A DNA stretch of 46,198 nucleotides from Cylindrodendrum hubeiense (Eukaryota > Ascomycota > Sordariomycetes > Hypocreales > Nectriaceae). The stretch covers positions 1 through 46,198 of the forward strand of contig JAANBB010000330.1 in NCBI GenBank assembly GCA_014621425.1, read 5' to 3'. The translations under genes and the position numbers were made by a program. The notes beneath the pieces are model-generated. The model worked only from the letters and a program-made list of their open reading frames with translations, was not told where the DNA came from and ran no database searches. Numbering within the stretch: position 1 is the stretch's first letter; every line of letters begins with the position of its first letter. Of the stretch, positions 8,889-21,897 are shown one piece after another.

Positions 8889-11800
8889 TGTGAATAATTT
8901 GCTCTCGGAGCCTCGCAATGAAAACTCGTCGGATCAAGGGTTGACGGATCGATTTGTTTGTGGTGAAGGTGTTGCGGGTTGGGCTGACGGCAGCTTTTTT
9001 GTTGTGCTGGGGAGCGGGAGTAGCTGAAACAGGAGAGACAAGGAAATCCAATCGCGGTCACGGGCTTGCGTCAACGGCAACAGGAGCTACTAAGAGCACA
9101 AAGCGGACAGCCCAGCAACTTTTTAGCAACGCGAGAAATGAGGCACCAGCCTCAAAAGAACGGTGATAGTTGGGCGGGGAAAGGGTGAGAGGAAGATGAA
9201 TAGGAGGAGGAGGAGGAGGAGGATGGATTAAGATCAAGAGCGACAGGGCGTCGGGTTTTCAGAAATGGTTTTGATGAAGGACGGATCTTCTTTCGCTCCA
9301 CGGGTCAAGGGCCACGGCCGCCTGCAGCGAGCTGGGCTCAGGAATAGGGGACTGACGCGCTAAGCCTGCTGAGCCACTCCACCGTGTTTGGGGGGAGGAC
9401 CCATCCCTTGTTCCACCCAGAGACACGAGGAGCCACCCACACGGCCACACGGCCACACCCAATGTACTCCGGACGAGGGAAAGTACAAGCTCCCGAGCCA
9501 CCTAGGCGTCCAGCAGGCTTTCAGCGGGCTTCTAGCCTGCAGCTGCGTCCTCTAGCTACGTCAGTCTGCCCACCAACACCAATTGCCTTGGCTGGGCGCC
9601 CCCCAAAAATAAGCCATCAGCCACCTGGCGCCGCGCGCTGCGAATGGAGAAGGCCCGGGGAATGGAGGCCCTCCCTCCCCCCTGCTCCTCGCAGCTATTT
9701 GCCATTCGTCTATTCGACCATGCATCGCTGTTTTTGCCTTTTTCTCCCTGCCAGATGCCACGCTCACACGCTCACGTCGCCGCTCGGTGACCACGAAATG
9801 CCCGCCCACTGTCAACACGCAGCCCCCCTTCCAATTCAATCATGCAGCATCCGGAACGCACACTGGGCATGGACGAATCGACCACTACCAACGGGGAATA
9901 GCGAGGATCCCAGCCCTAAATCCGAGCTCCCCCCCCGCAAGGCCTGCGCGATGCGCTGTACCTAATTTCCCAGAGCCTGGGCTCTCACAGCTATGGACCG
10001 GATGGGCAGTGATCCATCGTCCCTAGGGTAATCCGTACCCGCTCAAAAGGCCTGGCGGCTTACGATCCTTCCCACCCGGCCTCAGCCGCTGAGCTTGGAA
10101 GCGCCTCATGGCAAGCCCAGGCCATAGTTTGGACGAGGGCTAGAGGGCCTGGGAGTCAGACCAGCCGTCCCCGAGGCTCACCATCAGTCAGATTTGGCTG
10201 CTCTAGGCTGAGCGGCTGGGGTCGCGCCCACTTCTAAGGCTTGCTTGCGGCTGGGGCCAAGCGACAAAGAAAAGGGCTCCCCGGCATACCGCGTACCGAG
10301 TGACGGTGTGAATGCTTGTGCTTGTGCCATCCGATCCCCCAACCCTCCCGATCCATCCATCAGTCCACAGAGCCAGTCTCAGCGCGGTGCCTTGCTGCTT
10401 GGGAGGCGAATTCCAGAATCCCCCTCGACAGGACAGGAACTGGGTCCACCTCTCACTTCGAAACATGACCAGGAGCATGAAGAATCTGCCATTGACATCC
10501 AAAAATAGTAAGATTGGCTGGGGTGAGGCGAGCGCTGGGGCTGGTGTGGTACGTACCGAGGTACAGCATTGGGGCGCAGGCGCGCTAAAGAGCAGGCCGC
10601 TCGCTTCTCCGGCTGTGGCCAGACTAGGCCTGGCCATCAGCTTACTGCGTGGTATGCACATGCCTAGGTACAGGAGGCTAGGCCTGTTCATCGCTTCTTT
10701 CTCTTTGCACAGTAAGCATTAGACCGACTCTGGCGACATGCCAGGCTAATAAAAGTCGGTCATTCTGACTGCGGGTGGCTTGGCGGGCCAAACACTCAAA
10801 TACACAGGGCTGGGAGACTGGATGCTGGATGCAAGATCACTGTGACATCGCCGCCGGCACTGAGCGTCTCCGCCTCACGTCAGCTTCCGGATAGCATGGG
10901 CCGTTCATTATCCGCGTCCACTCTCATCCGAGCCCGTCCTCGGCCGATGGTAGGTGGTCGGTGCCAAGGCATTGGGGGGAGCTCACTCTCACTGTTGAAC
11001 TGCCGGCTTTGCTGATTTGCTCACCTCACTCATTGATCTAATTGATCCCACCAGCTTGTTTCTCTGCGGGGATCAGTGGCCAGCCACTTCGTACTCTGTA
11101 CTCTATGTGAGGCTCAATCTGTGGATACAATCTCGTTCCCCTTACCAACAGCAACCGCTACGCTAATTCTCCGGAGTGTTGCACTGCACATTTCGCATAG
11201 GGATTGGGAATTGCCCGGTGGGTAAGCGGTTAGGCTAGACGGTGCGCCGTCAAACGTGCTCTCCCGTCCAGATTCAAAAGGGCTCCCGTCGCTCGGCTCA
11301 GATCCCGAGACATGCTGGAACTGTGTTCTGCTGAGGCATCCGAACCGGCTCACTGGATCTGAGATATCTGGCGGATGGCACACTAAAGTGGTTCTCAACG
11401 CTGTACGGAGCAAGTCACGACTCAGCCATTCAATCCCCTTGTACCAAGGTGGCGAGGTAACACATCAGCTCCCGAACGCAGATGGCGACACCCTCGCCCA
11501 CTGCTGAAATGTCACCCGCCGCCATTCCTTGGGCACCACTTAACCATCCAGGGTTTGGATCCCGTCTTGCGCCTGCAAACTGGGTGGTTGGGATGCACTC
11601 CTCTCCCCGGATGTGGGTGCATCGCCGAGATTTCCATGTTTGCTGTTGCCCCCCACATGGGCATTCCCGTGAAAACGGTGCTTCTGCAGTCATACTATTC
11701 GCAAGCCATATCAATGGGACCGGATACCCTCGCCTGAGAATCCAAACGCCCGCCTGATGTTGGTAAGAAGGGTTTACCCTAGCAACTCGGAAGAGCCGTG

Positions 11801-13993
11801 TGGCTCGGGCATTCGAAACATCAAAACAAGACGACCCGCACAACTCTCCTATGAACTACCATCGGGGGATAACTACAGGGAAGATGGCAGGCGAGTACCT
11901 GGGATGTGGTATTGTCGACCCTGCTGAGAAGCTGAGTCTCGAATGATTACTTGAAGGTAACGGGCGAGCGACTTTTGACTGGTGTTTGGAAGAACCATAG
12001 GCCCCGCCTGCCCACAAGAGAATGCCCCTGGATCCTCTCCCCGATGTGGTGACCAAGACGGCAAAGATCTGCAAGTCCCCGCCCGAGATGTTTTAGAGTG
12101 AGGGTGATAGAAGGCTGAGATCGCGACGGTGTCCATTCACCAGCGGCTCTTCTATGCCCTTGCTGGCTCCCTGCCGACAGCAACACATACGGTATGATTC
12201 AATCTGCGACAGTGCTGCTGGCAGTGCCAGCGCTGTTCTGACCTGGATATTCCCGTAGCCAACAGGCATCTGGAGTCCGACACAACGGCTAAGAGGTTTC
12301 TGGGAAGGCCGCATCATTAGGTTTTGATTCGCTGTGGATGCAAATTAACAAATCACAGAGAGGGCGGCGCAATGTCGCCCTTGGAGCCACGCAATACGAC
12401 GTACTTTTGGGGCGAGGCCGCGACAACGACCACCACAAACATTCATCATCGTTTTCACCGTCTGCGCCGCCGTCGCCGCTCACTCCCAGGACGACGGCAT
12501 GCGCGGGGGCGGCGAAGCAATTCCTCGTTGGAAGGATGTGAGATGATCGCTCGGAGGACGCGAGGGAACAAAGGCATTCTGCAACGCCCGCCAGCGTTTG
12601 GAATGTAAACTCGCGCCACCAGCGCCCAAAAACCCATCCATCCAGATCCTTGCGCACTGCTGGGTGTGGTGGCCTCGGGCGGCCGTGGGTGGGTGTTCCA
12701 AGGCAAGCCACGGCCGAGGGAAGGGATTGGTTGGGCGAGACAAGCCAAGTGCCCCAGGCCGAGCCATGGATGGATGGCGACACTGCATCGAAGCCTTGCA
12801 ATTCTTTGTGTTCCTTGTGTTCCTGGGCGGCCTTCTTTGGCTCCCGTCATTCTCGTGCCTCGGGGCTGTAATGTACGAGTTACGTACATGGCATCTCGCA
12901 CAGCGACATGCCAGGGCGCTGCACATCTGTTACCCGTCGAGGTATCCCGGCCGAGAGGTGTCCGTTCGCGCTGGGACTGGGACAGGGCCGTGTCGCCCGG
13001 CGAACCTCGTGTTCATTCAAAGGGCACCTTCACCCGACCTCAAGCTGGCTGGCGGCCGCGGACCATGCGGCGACGCCTGAGCCCGTCGCGGGAGCCGTGA
13101 GTTATTACCGTGATCTGAGCTTGTTCAATCACCGTCGACCACTCACCACCCACCGCCCAATCTAGCGTCAAAGTTCCATCGATCGTACAGTGCCAGCTCG
13201 AGAAATCAAGGGGCCTTGCGCACAGAGTGGTGGGCATGGTCCCGGGGTCGTTTGGGGGCGCTTTCCTACCCGTAGTGGACTCGTAGTGGACTGGTGGCGC
13301 TCAGCCCGGCCGCGAATCAGGGGCAGTAGGCGCCATGGCACACTGTGCGAAATATTGGCGGCCGTTAAATTGTTTCGCTAGTCCCGAACGGGACACATTG
13401 GACCGGGTCCCTTGTCGCACCTGCTCCATGTCCTTGAGCGCTCGCCCAGTCGCGGGCCTTCTGCTGGGGCGCTCTTTGCACGTCTCGGCCCTCTTGACCC
13501 TCTCCTCTCGCTCCTTCATCCTTCCTCTGCCAACGAGCGCATCTGCGAAACCATCGATCCTTCAATCCCTCTCGACTCGCTGCGAAACCTCCGGTATTTT
13601 TGCCCTTGATTCGCTTCGCTTTTTATTCAGTCGCCCCGGTCGATGATGTCTCGTTCCTTTCTCACTTAGAACCCTCTTTTTTATTCCCTCCTTCCTCCGA
13701 GCCAGTCTCTGATTCCACTCGCTACTCCCCCTCTCTCTTCTCGCAATCCCGTCTCACTTCCTCGCCGAATCCGCTTCCACAGCGCGCTACAACTATTCAA
13801 TCTATTCGGGCGCAAACAACTCGACGACCCAGCCGATCTCTCGTTTTATTTTCTACATCTATCGAATATTTACTACCAGTCTCGCTTTCAACGATAACCA
13901 ACAACCGCCAAGCCAGGCCTAAGTGATCATCCAGAGTGATCGACACTCGCCAACCATCTCCCAACGATCCGATCACCGCTGCGTGTCATCGCC
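8889..13993. other. 5.1-kb divergent intergenic region between chitin synthase and OPY2
   Basis: Both flanking genes start here, so the stretch holds two promoters. It contains a GGA-triplet run (about 9202-9223), GC-rich low-complexity sequence, and a long pyrimidine-rich stretch nearer OPY2 (about 13480-13800). Open frames on both strands (the longest about 190 codons at 9384-9965) have Pro/Arg/His-rich, non-protein-like composition. I find no tRNA, no transposon ends and no recognisable exon. A transcript without coding features cannot be excluded. Confidence 0.5.
13480..13810 (+). promoter_or_regulatory. Pyrimidine-rich core promoter / leader of OPY2
   Basis: The plus strand here is dominated by C and T, with blocks such as CCTCTTGACCCTCTCCTCTC. 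Such tracts are common around transcription starts of filamentous ascomycete genes. The OPY2 start codon is at 13994, so the leader would be a few hundred bases long. The exact start site is not determinable from the sequence. Confidence 0.4.
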
Positions 13994-15358
13994 ATGGAGG
14001 AGACCCCGTTCCTCATCGCCAGGGACTTGGACGAGTTGAGCCATGGTAAATGAAGGATCGAAACCTGCTAGTTCGCAACATTTATTAACACCAACACAGT
14101 GATGCATCTGGTTCCCCGAAGTACCAACTGTGTGGCGTGCGACGATACTACCGAACTCGAATGTCCCAAGTGCAGCGATGGCGAGAACTGCCAGTTTACC
14201 GTTCCCCTCGACTGTACACAATGCGCGAAGTCGGTCTGCATAGCCAATGATGCAAGCAGTACCAAAAAGAACAGCAGTGGTCCCAGTGTTGGCGGCATCG
14301 TCGGCGGCGTCATTGGTGGCCTTTTCGTCATTGCAGTTGCTACCTACCTAGTCTGGAGGTTCTGTATCAAGCCGAAGAGGTCTCAGATCCCCACATCCAT
14401 CTACGTCCAAGATATGGATGCCGTCCAAGGCTCCGAGAAAGATGCCGCTTCGAGGAGGACCCGTCCCCCATCAACACACACCGTTCACTCTATCGCCTCT
14501 ACTGTTCTCACCCGAGCATCCAACATCATCCAGATTGCCTATATCCCTGGCGTCACAAACCGGGCGACCCCGAACTCCCCCAGTGTCCCCGTCCCCCCCG
14601 TCCCGCCGATTCCCGTGCAGCACGCCGAAGGCCGATCTCCCACAGGAAACGACGAGCACCACTTTTTCGTTCCGGGCAACCTCCGAGACTCGACTTACTC
14701 TGGCCTGTCTGGCTACTCCGACCGAACCTCATACGCCCGCACCTCGTACGCACCCCGATCTAGCGTTGCGTCAACCATCTATGGCAAGCAGGCCCAGGTC
14801 CAGGTTCCCGCCCAAACTGGCATGCGTGCCAAGCCTACTGTTGTCAGTGTGAAATCCACTGGAAACAACAGCTTGGAAGTCAACGCACCTCCAGTCCCGA
14901 CAATTGATTTCGAGAAGTTCGGTTCGGGGCGACCCAAGAGCGGAGCTAGTGCCTTCAGCGTGGGCTCGACGTTCCTCAACAGCGCCAATACTGCTACGCA
15001 GGCTCGTGCCCAGGTTGTCAAGGTTGGAGGATTGAAGAAGATCGATATTGCCCCTAAGTCTGATACCGACTCATCAACACTATCGCTGCCAGCCGAATCA
15101 CGACCAACCACACCAAGCGGAAACCCAACTCGGGACTCTGGCGCCATCACCATCATTGAGGACTCTCCCTCAGTAGACCAAGGTCCATTTTCAGACCCCC
15201 CAGACCGATCAACCCCCCAGAAGTCGAGCACCACCCGAGGCCTGGGGGCAGTCATTGAGGACTCTGCTGGCGAGACAGATCGGGGCTCTGTGCGAACAGG
15301 CTCTTCCCAGCGACGAGACAGCAGTCCGTTTGGAGACCAACACGCGACCAAGGAATAA
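13994..15358 (+). CDS. OPY2: Opy2-like membrane anchor for MAP-kinase signalling
   Basis: In yeast, Opy2 is a single-pass plasma-membrane protein that recruits Ste50 and hence Ste11 for the HOG and filamentous-growth MAPK cascades. Here exon 1 (13994-14045) and exon 2 (14100-15358) are joined across a 54-nt intron (GTAAAT...ACAG), giving 436 residues. The extracellular head has eight cysteines (28, 31, 39, 42, 48, 56, 59, 64) in CxxC pairs, typical of the Opy2 N-terminal domain. A Gly-rich membrane helix spans about 81-103, and a basic stop-transfer stretch begins at 104. The long Ser/Pro/Thr-rich cytoplasmic tail contains a conserved-looking block around DFEKFGSGRPKSGASAFSVG and several acidic Ser-rich motifs (IIEDS, VIEDS) that may be the Ste50-binding or kinase sites. 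There is no classical signal peptide. Function is inferred from family membership. Confidence 0.88.
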
Positions 15359-18300
15359 AACGATTCCTCGCGGTACATATATATCTGAGCAATTTTTGGG
15401 GATGTCATGAATTCACCCGCCCCCTGGGCTCCACATACTCAAGCGCCCAACTGCTTTCTTTCTTCCTCTTCTTACGTCAAATTTTGGATAGACGACCCGA
15501 CTCGAATCGGGATGTGGATTTTTTTCTTTTTATATTTTGAACAACCAGCGGCGAGGATTCTTTGGGTATGGACAATGGCGTCTTGGACAAGCACCGCGGG
15601 ATACGGCACGAAGGACAGCGGGATGTTTGCCAGTTGGACAGTTGGATTCTCATCTATAAGTTACTGAATAGATATGATCTGCCATGCACTCTTTGGCTCT
15701 CGAATTGTGACCTGTTTCTAATATCTGTGAAGAAATCCTATTTATATTAACAAGGATGGCTGTTTTGTAGTTGCACAGCTCATCTTTAGAGCCAATTTGA
15801 TTGAAACCCAGACAGGCATGTCTTTCATCCCGAGAGGTCACGAGGGACAAAGAGTTGTAATCCGTTATTATGACGGCAATTTCATTAGCGGAGACCTATT
15901 CATCCCGTTTTTCTTGTCGCAGTTGATGACATAGGTGAAGTTGGTTATACGACGATGTAGCTTACGTGTCTAGGACAGCCTTAACTCCTCGTCGGACATG
16001 AACGTTCGAGGTTGCAATTACACGACAGACGACCGAACGGCCAGACTCCGGAGGGACTGGGAGGAATTTCCTGCCTCGGGGGTTGAAATGGATCAGTGGT
16101 CAGTGGTCAGTGGTCAACTAGGGCTTCAAAGGCCAAAGCTTGTTGTTGACCCGGGCTGAGTTGGTGAAACAGACTAGGTGCAATAGGACGCTGGGATTGG
16201 GTTGCGCATTCGTGGCCCGGTGGTGAAACGGGCAACTCTCTCTTGGGGTCCCGGGTCGCTGCGTCTCCGGTTTCTACATATCCAAGCCTGAGAGTTTGGT
16301 AGTCTGCCGTTGCCCGCGCCAGGCGCAAAGTCTGATTCCACGTCGTCATCCGTCATCCGGGCGAAGCGCGTGTATCCCCAAGCCTCAGCCCGCGGCGGCA
16401 GCATGGCCGAGTACCGGTACCTTGGGGCAGCTGGCTCCCTCGTCTACGGCTCAGGCCAAATACAGGCAAAGAACCCACCGGCCGGGGGGGTTGCACACGT
16501 CCTTTCTACCTTGCTGAACGTTAAGTCGTGGCCCGGCTGGCAACCGATGTAACGACCGGGCATGGCGGACCGGGCGACGAGGGTGGGCGACAAGCGAACA
16601 AACGGCGGGCTGGAGAAAGGTCCGACGGGGGGGAGGAGAGGCAGGGCTCGAGTGCAGGACAGCTAGCCCCGATGCCATCATGGATGGCCGGGGGCGGGTT
16701 TGTGGTTTGGGTTCGGAGAGGACGGCAGTGGAATCGTGTGTTGGGCGTGTTGGATGTGTCGGATGTGTCGTCGTGCTGGATGTGTTGGCCGTCGTTGAAG
16801 ACGAAGCGTGGGGGAGGCCGTTTTATCGAATGTGATGCCCCTGACAGACACACGAGACAGAGGCCATGGTGGCTCTTGGTCATCCTGTTCGGATCCAGGA
16901 GTCTTGCAACCCAGGCCCGTCGATTCCAACCTCCAACCTCCAGCATCCGCATTGGGCATGCAAGAACGAGACCCGACCGAAGACACCCAGTCTTCCATGC
17001 ATGCCCCGAGCCGTTGGAGGGGAGCCGCTGAAGAGGGGCCGTCTCCGTCTTCCCACCCACGATAGGGGCATGTCCGAGAGCCCATGACGCTTCCAGGATG
17101 CTTCCGGGATGCCTCGCACCCCCCCCAGCACCCGGGGCCGTTTCCCCGTTTGCTCGCTAAAGTGCCAACCTGGGTGCGCCGTGGGAAGCCAAAAGCATGC
17201 CGACCTACCTGCTTGTATGCCTGGCGCTCGACGTGCTCTGGCTGCGCGGTTCACTCCCCTGGTCTAGCTCTATGGCTGGCCTTGTGCGACCTTCCGCTTC
17301 GGCGTGGCTTCTGCCCCAGGCTCTGGGGCGGGCTCCAGTCGGCCCATGGCTTTCATGGCTGTCATGGCTTTCATTTCGTTTTTCCCCTGGAGATCTTCGG
17401 TGTGAACGAGGGTGGGTTGTGAATCCTGCGTCGCACCTGGGGATTTGGGTTTCTTTCCTGGTTTGATGATTCATTTCCCATGTTTCCCTTGCGACAATCA
17501 ATCATCAATTCCTGCTCCACGCATCGTCCCGCTCACGCGTATCCCTTCCCCATCACCAGAAAAAGTACCTGGCTCGAGGCGTCCCTACCGTAGGTACCAA
17601 CCCAGCCGTCAGTACCGACCACGTCCCTAGATCGGTGTCCTCAGAACTAGACCGAGGACCTCATTTGTCCAGCGACACTGCGTGTACAAGGTCCGCCTAG
17701 CGGCCCCCGGCACCTTCACCCGTCGTCTGGGCGCGCCCCCATAGGCGCTATGGGATAGTGGAGGACACCTACAAGTCCGCCCCCCACTGGGCACTGGGGC
17801 GCTGCACACTGGGGGCCTGCGCTTCCTAGCCCGCTAGGCCCGCGCCCAGCGCCATGCTAGCCCGGCGTCCATGAGCTGGTGGGTTCGCGTCGGCCCCAAC
17901 GAACCCCAACGGCCGACCGGCTGCCGATCCGGACCAGCATCGTGGGACGGGCTTATTCGGGTTTCCCTCTCACTTGTCTGCGCAATTGGAGGGACGCCTT
18001 GGACGGCGGGGTGGCTTCCTAAAAGCCGCATAGGTGTTACGAAGGAGGCCAGGCCAGCTCGTGCTAGGACTATCCCCCGGTGGAGGCTTGGGTTGTCAGG
18101 TCTCGGCACTTGCGCTGCGCTTCACCTTGGTGAGAGGCAGGCTAGCTACGGGCACATCGCGCAGCTACCGAAGCCTGCTGGGCGATGCACCTGTGCTGCG
18201 TAGGGACGGGCGGCCCTCGCGGCGCGGCGTCGATGAATGGGTAAGGTATCTATCTGTAGGCAAGCCAGCACGGCCGCCGTTCAGTTGTGCTCAGATACTC

Positions 18301-18865
18301 AGATGCTAGGGCTGCGCCTAATGCCAGACCCCGGGTCTCTCGGCTCGACTATTCGATCCAATTGCCCTGCGTGCGTTCGCCGTGTCTCATTGCCTTGTTG
18401 CCTCTTCTCGTGCATCTCGCATGCACTCGTCTCCGCATGCCGCCGCCATCACCTCGCAAGACGTCAACAAGCTCAAGGCTATCGATTACGTTACGCCCCG
18501 GTTGGTGCTGTTGCCCGCCGTGGGCTGGGGCCGGGACGGGCGGGCATGGGGGATGGTGGGTGGTGGGCGGCGAGCACATCGCATCGCATCGCATCGCGTC
18601 GCGCCCACGGGCACGGGCACGGGCACGGGGGTGGAATGGAAGCCAAGGGGTGCAAGAAAGAAACCAAGGGCTTCCTCATAAGGGGTTCCCGCTGCGGCAG
18701 GCCGTGTACGTTTGTTGCACCGTTTGTGGTTGCTATCCCGAGCAGGGTGGGTAGGGTCTCTGTTGGTTTCGTAACTCTATGTCGAGCTGGGTGGTCATGA
18801 TGTTACATGGCATGGCATATGGCAGACGCCGGATGGCAGCCGCCGGATGGCATCCCATACGTGGT

Positions 18866-18925
18866 GGGATGCGAACGGGAAGCGAATGGGAAGCGAATGG
18901 GATGCGAATGGGATGCGAACGGGAG
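18866..18925. repeat. 11-bp tandem repeat, five and a half copies
   Basis: The unit is GGGATGCGAAC, with variants at positions 5 and 11 (GGGAAGCGAAT, GGGATGCGAAT). Five copies are contiguous with a partial sixth. It is a minisatellite in a gene-free region. Confidence 0.85.
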
Positions 18926-19248
18926 TTTATCGCCCAGACGCCAGCCTCTGCAGCTCTTGCACCTCCTCTGCAGCTCTGCAGCTCTGCAGCCCTCGTCCTG
19001 CCCGGGTTTCCTTTTGCGATTGAGCAACGCGGCTATGGCCGAAGATCGTCGAGGTGCGTGCTGACTCCGACTCCGGATACGGACACCCAACGACGACCAT
19101 GCTATGTCCGGAGGGAGTGAGCACAGACGACAGCGCAGGCGCAGGTAAAGACAAAACCGACGACGATAGATCTGGCACGAGACAGGATAGACGTACGACT
19201 GACGACGGAGCCGTTTACATGCCGGTACCTGCTCGGGCGTCGTCTCTT

Positions 19249-19310
19249 CCAGCACAGCACTCCAGCACAACACTCCAGCACTCCAGCACTCCAGCACTCC
19301 AGCATAGCAC
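19249..19310. repeat. Short tandem repeat of ACTCCAGC units
   Basis: The motif CTCCAGCA recurs with 8-bp and 10-bp spacing and interspersed CAGCACAG variants. This is low-complexity sequence likely produced by slippage. Confidence 0.8.
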
Positions 19311-19967
19311 TGACAGGTACAGACTACAAATGTAGTTGCTGTCTGGATCGTCCGTCTCGTCTCGTTCCCAGCCTCCCCCTACGCATCCACCACCTTACAC
19401 ATGCTTTTCTCTCCTCTCCCTCTCCCTCTCCCTCCAACCGTCTAATCCCCTAACCCTCTTGTCCTGGCTCCCGCTCCGTCCATCTCGCCGTTCTGCCTGT
19501 CCCCCCACTCCCCAAACCGGGGCCCTGCCACCTGGGAGAAGCTACCTTCCCTACCTCCTCGTGCCATGTAGTAGGTACCAACACTACCTACCCGAAGGCC
19601 AACGCGCAGCAGAAACGCACCGGGAGAGGAACCCAAAAAAATCATCGTCCCAGCGCCGGACCGTCCCCCCACCGTCCGAGGAGCCAACGGCGCACTCGCG
19701 GTGGAGAGCTTTCTTAGGCATGAACCCGCTTGAGGGTCTGTCCACCGAGGCAGCTCCTCCTAGTGCTGGCGTTGTGGTTCGTGTCTGCTACATAGTATGT
19801 GCTATGAATGACGAGAGAGGCAAAGACAAGGACGGTGGGATGAGTGGTGGGTGTGGGTAGTTCTGCTGCAGCAGTGCATCTGCAGCTCTGCTCTTGCAGC
19901 TGCGTGCTGCGTGCTGCATTGACAGCAAGAACCGGGAACGTGCTCGTCCGTGGCTGACATAGTGCCG

Positions 19968-20003
19968 GGGCATGAGGGAGAGAGGGAGAGAGAGAGAGAG
20001 GCG
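19968..20003. repeat. GA-rich microsatellite
   Basis: A run of GAGAGAGGGAGAGAGAGAGA type sequence on the plus strand. Confidence 0.75.
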
Positions 20004-20285
20004 TGGGATGGGGACGGGATGGGGATGGAATGTGGCCATGAATGGGCTGGATTTGAGGCGTTGGCACTGCCCCCCCCCCCGTCGCCATGTTGTCGTTCGT
20101 TTGCACCTTGGCCACCCACGAGTGAATATGTACCGACACAGCAGAGCATGTCCAGAACTGGCTGGCCCTGTTTCGAACGCTGCTCTCTACCTACTCTACT
20201 ACGTAGTGCGCAGTACGCGGTACCTACAGATTATTGCCCGCCCCTTGTCGCTCCTCATCCATCACAGATCCCACAACGGAACCCA

Positions 20286-20366
20286 GAACTGAACTGAACT
20301 GAACCCCCCCTACAACTGAATCCCCCTCGGAACTGAACTCGCCCCAACTGAACCCTCAAAACTGAC
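20286..20366. repeat. Degenerate AACTGAACCCCC repeat
   Basis: About six copies of AACTGAA, each followed by a C-rich tail, lie in 80 bp. It superficially resembles the CTGAACCCCC units in the arms of the MITE at 3276-3834, but lacks its flanking sequence and inverted partner. Confidence 0.65.
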
Positions 20367-21897
20367 ACCCAAACGAGCACCGTCCGTTTCCTCTCGCTGC
20401 TTGCAAACACGCGGTGGCTTGTCTAGTGAGCGACCCCCTACCCCCAAATCCCATCCTTTCTCTGGGTTCCCTCCCCTTCCATGCAACATCCCAGCAATTA
20501 GTCCCGTTTTCTCAATCGGGCTGTTCCTCGCCGTCCAGGGGCCCCGGCCTTGTCGACACCTACCCACGCCTCCTACCCACGCCTCCTAGCCTCGTTACCC
20601 TCGTAGTGCGGCCGACGTGGACAAGGCTAACGTCCGTAGGGCTTCCATTCCCCTTCCCGTTTAGTGACGCACACCTTGGAACCCCGAGCTGACAGGACAC
20701 GCTGCATCGCTCGCTTCTCTGCTTCAAGCGCTTCAAGTACTTCAAGTGCTTCAACTTTGTAATGGTATCAGGCCTGCTTTTCTGCCAGGGCCACAAGCCC
20801 CCAATATTGCCTCATGTGTAGATAGATACAGTGCATTTCCATTTCCATTTCCTCCTCCAACGCTCTGCATCCGTCTCTCTCTCCATCCTCCACCAACTCC
20901 TCCACCTACTCCCGTTCATAGGACCGAGTACATGGCGACGACATCCCTGTCCTTCCCTTCCACCTCCCTCCCTGCCATGTCCAGCCGTCGTTGCCAACTG
21001 AGCCACCCTGGCCCTAGCTCAAGACAAGCCAAGAAGAGCCATTCTTCCACCGATCAATCCATCCTCGTTATGCTCAGTGAATTCCCCCGCTCCCCCTCTT
21101 CCCCCCTGCTCCCCTGAGTCTGTCGACCGTCCTTAGGTCGAGGGGGGTTCGGGTGGGCGCAGAAGGTCCTCCAGGCAAGGCATGACACGCATCAGATCTT
21201 GGCGTGACACGCCCGTAAAATCCAACCAGGGTGCCGGTGTCAAGTATACAGCTCTCTTCATCAATGTCCAAGAAAAATAGAGAGAAAAAACAAGGACACA
21301 AAAAAAAGCATGTCCTCTCGTTCCAGGCGTGCCCAAAGCAAGGAGTCAGGAGAGGCGGGAAAGCAGAAACAGGCACTCGGCCCAAGAGACTCCAGAAACA
21401 CACCCACCCAGCTGCCGCCCCGCCCAAACCTTTGGCATGTGTCCAAGGCGAGGCAAGCAGAATCCGGGGATACAGTTGACGCCCAGATCTTGCCGTAACT
21501 TTGCAATGAAGAATAGTATAAATGTCAAAAGAATACCTAGCGCCCCAAGAATATGCCTCTTTTTGTTCGTACGCCATTCGCCGGTGCGGGAACTGGTCTG
21601 CTTTCGTTCGTCGTTTGATGCTGCGTCGTCATGTTGCCCTCGTCGTCGGGCAAATGTGGCCATCTAAAAATCGCAATAAAGAATAAATCGTCTCTCCGTT
21701 CCCTTCCGGCCACTCGCCAATCATCTCCAGACTTGACGTCAGTCCTGTTCTGGTGGGTGAGGGGTTGCGACAACCCGACCCCTCATCTGCGGCTCTCATC
21801 GCCAGCAAACCTCCAGTCGGCGGTGTCTTCTTCTTCCTTCCTTCTCTTTCTTTCCTTCTCCTTGTTCCAAATGGACTTCCCAATGATGCGTGGTTGC

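Larger units (their letters stand above)
15359..21897. other. 6.5-kb convergent (3'-to-3') intergenic region between OPY2 and RAS2
   Basis: The gene ends of OPY2 and RAS2 face each other here, so neither needs this space for a promoter. It is GC-rich to about 19 kb, with many tandem repeats: an 8-bp unit x3 at about 16092-16117, a 9-bp unit x3 at about 17346-17373, GCATC and GGGCAC runs at 18576-18628, an 11-bp unit at 18866-18925, and a CTCCAGCA run at 19249-19310. Pyrimidine-rich blocks lie at about 19370-19530 and 20838-20920. Open frames up to about 187 codons are Arg/Pro/Gly/Ser-rich and match nothing I know. No tRNA or transposon was recognised. Confidence 0.5.

Noticed and set aside
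20286..20366. CTGAACCCCC repeats resembling the MITE arms
   Set aside because: Only the short C-tract unit is shared; there is no inverted partner, no arm core (GAGCTTACGTGACC) and no TA boundary, so it is better read as a simple repeat.
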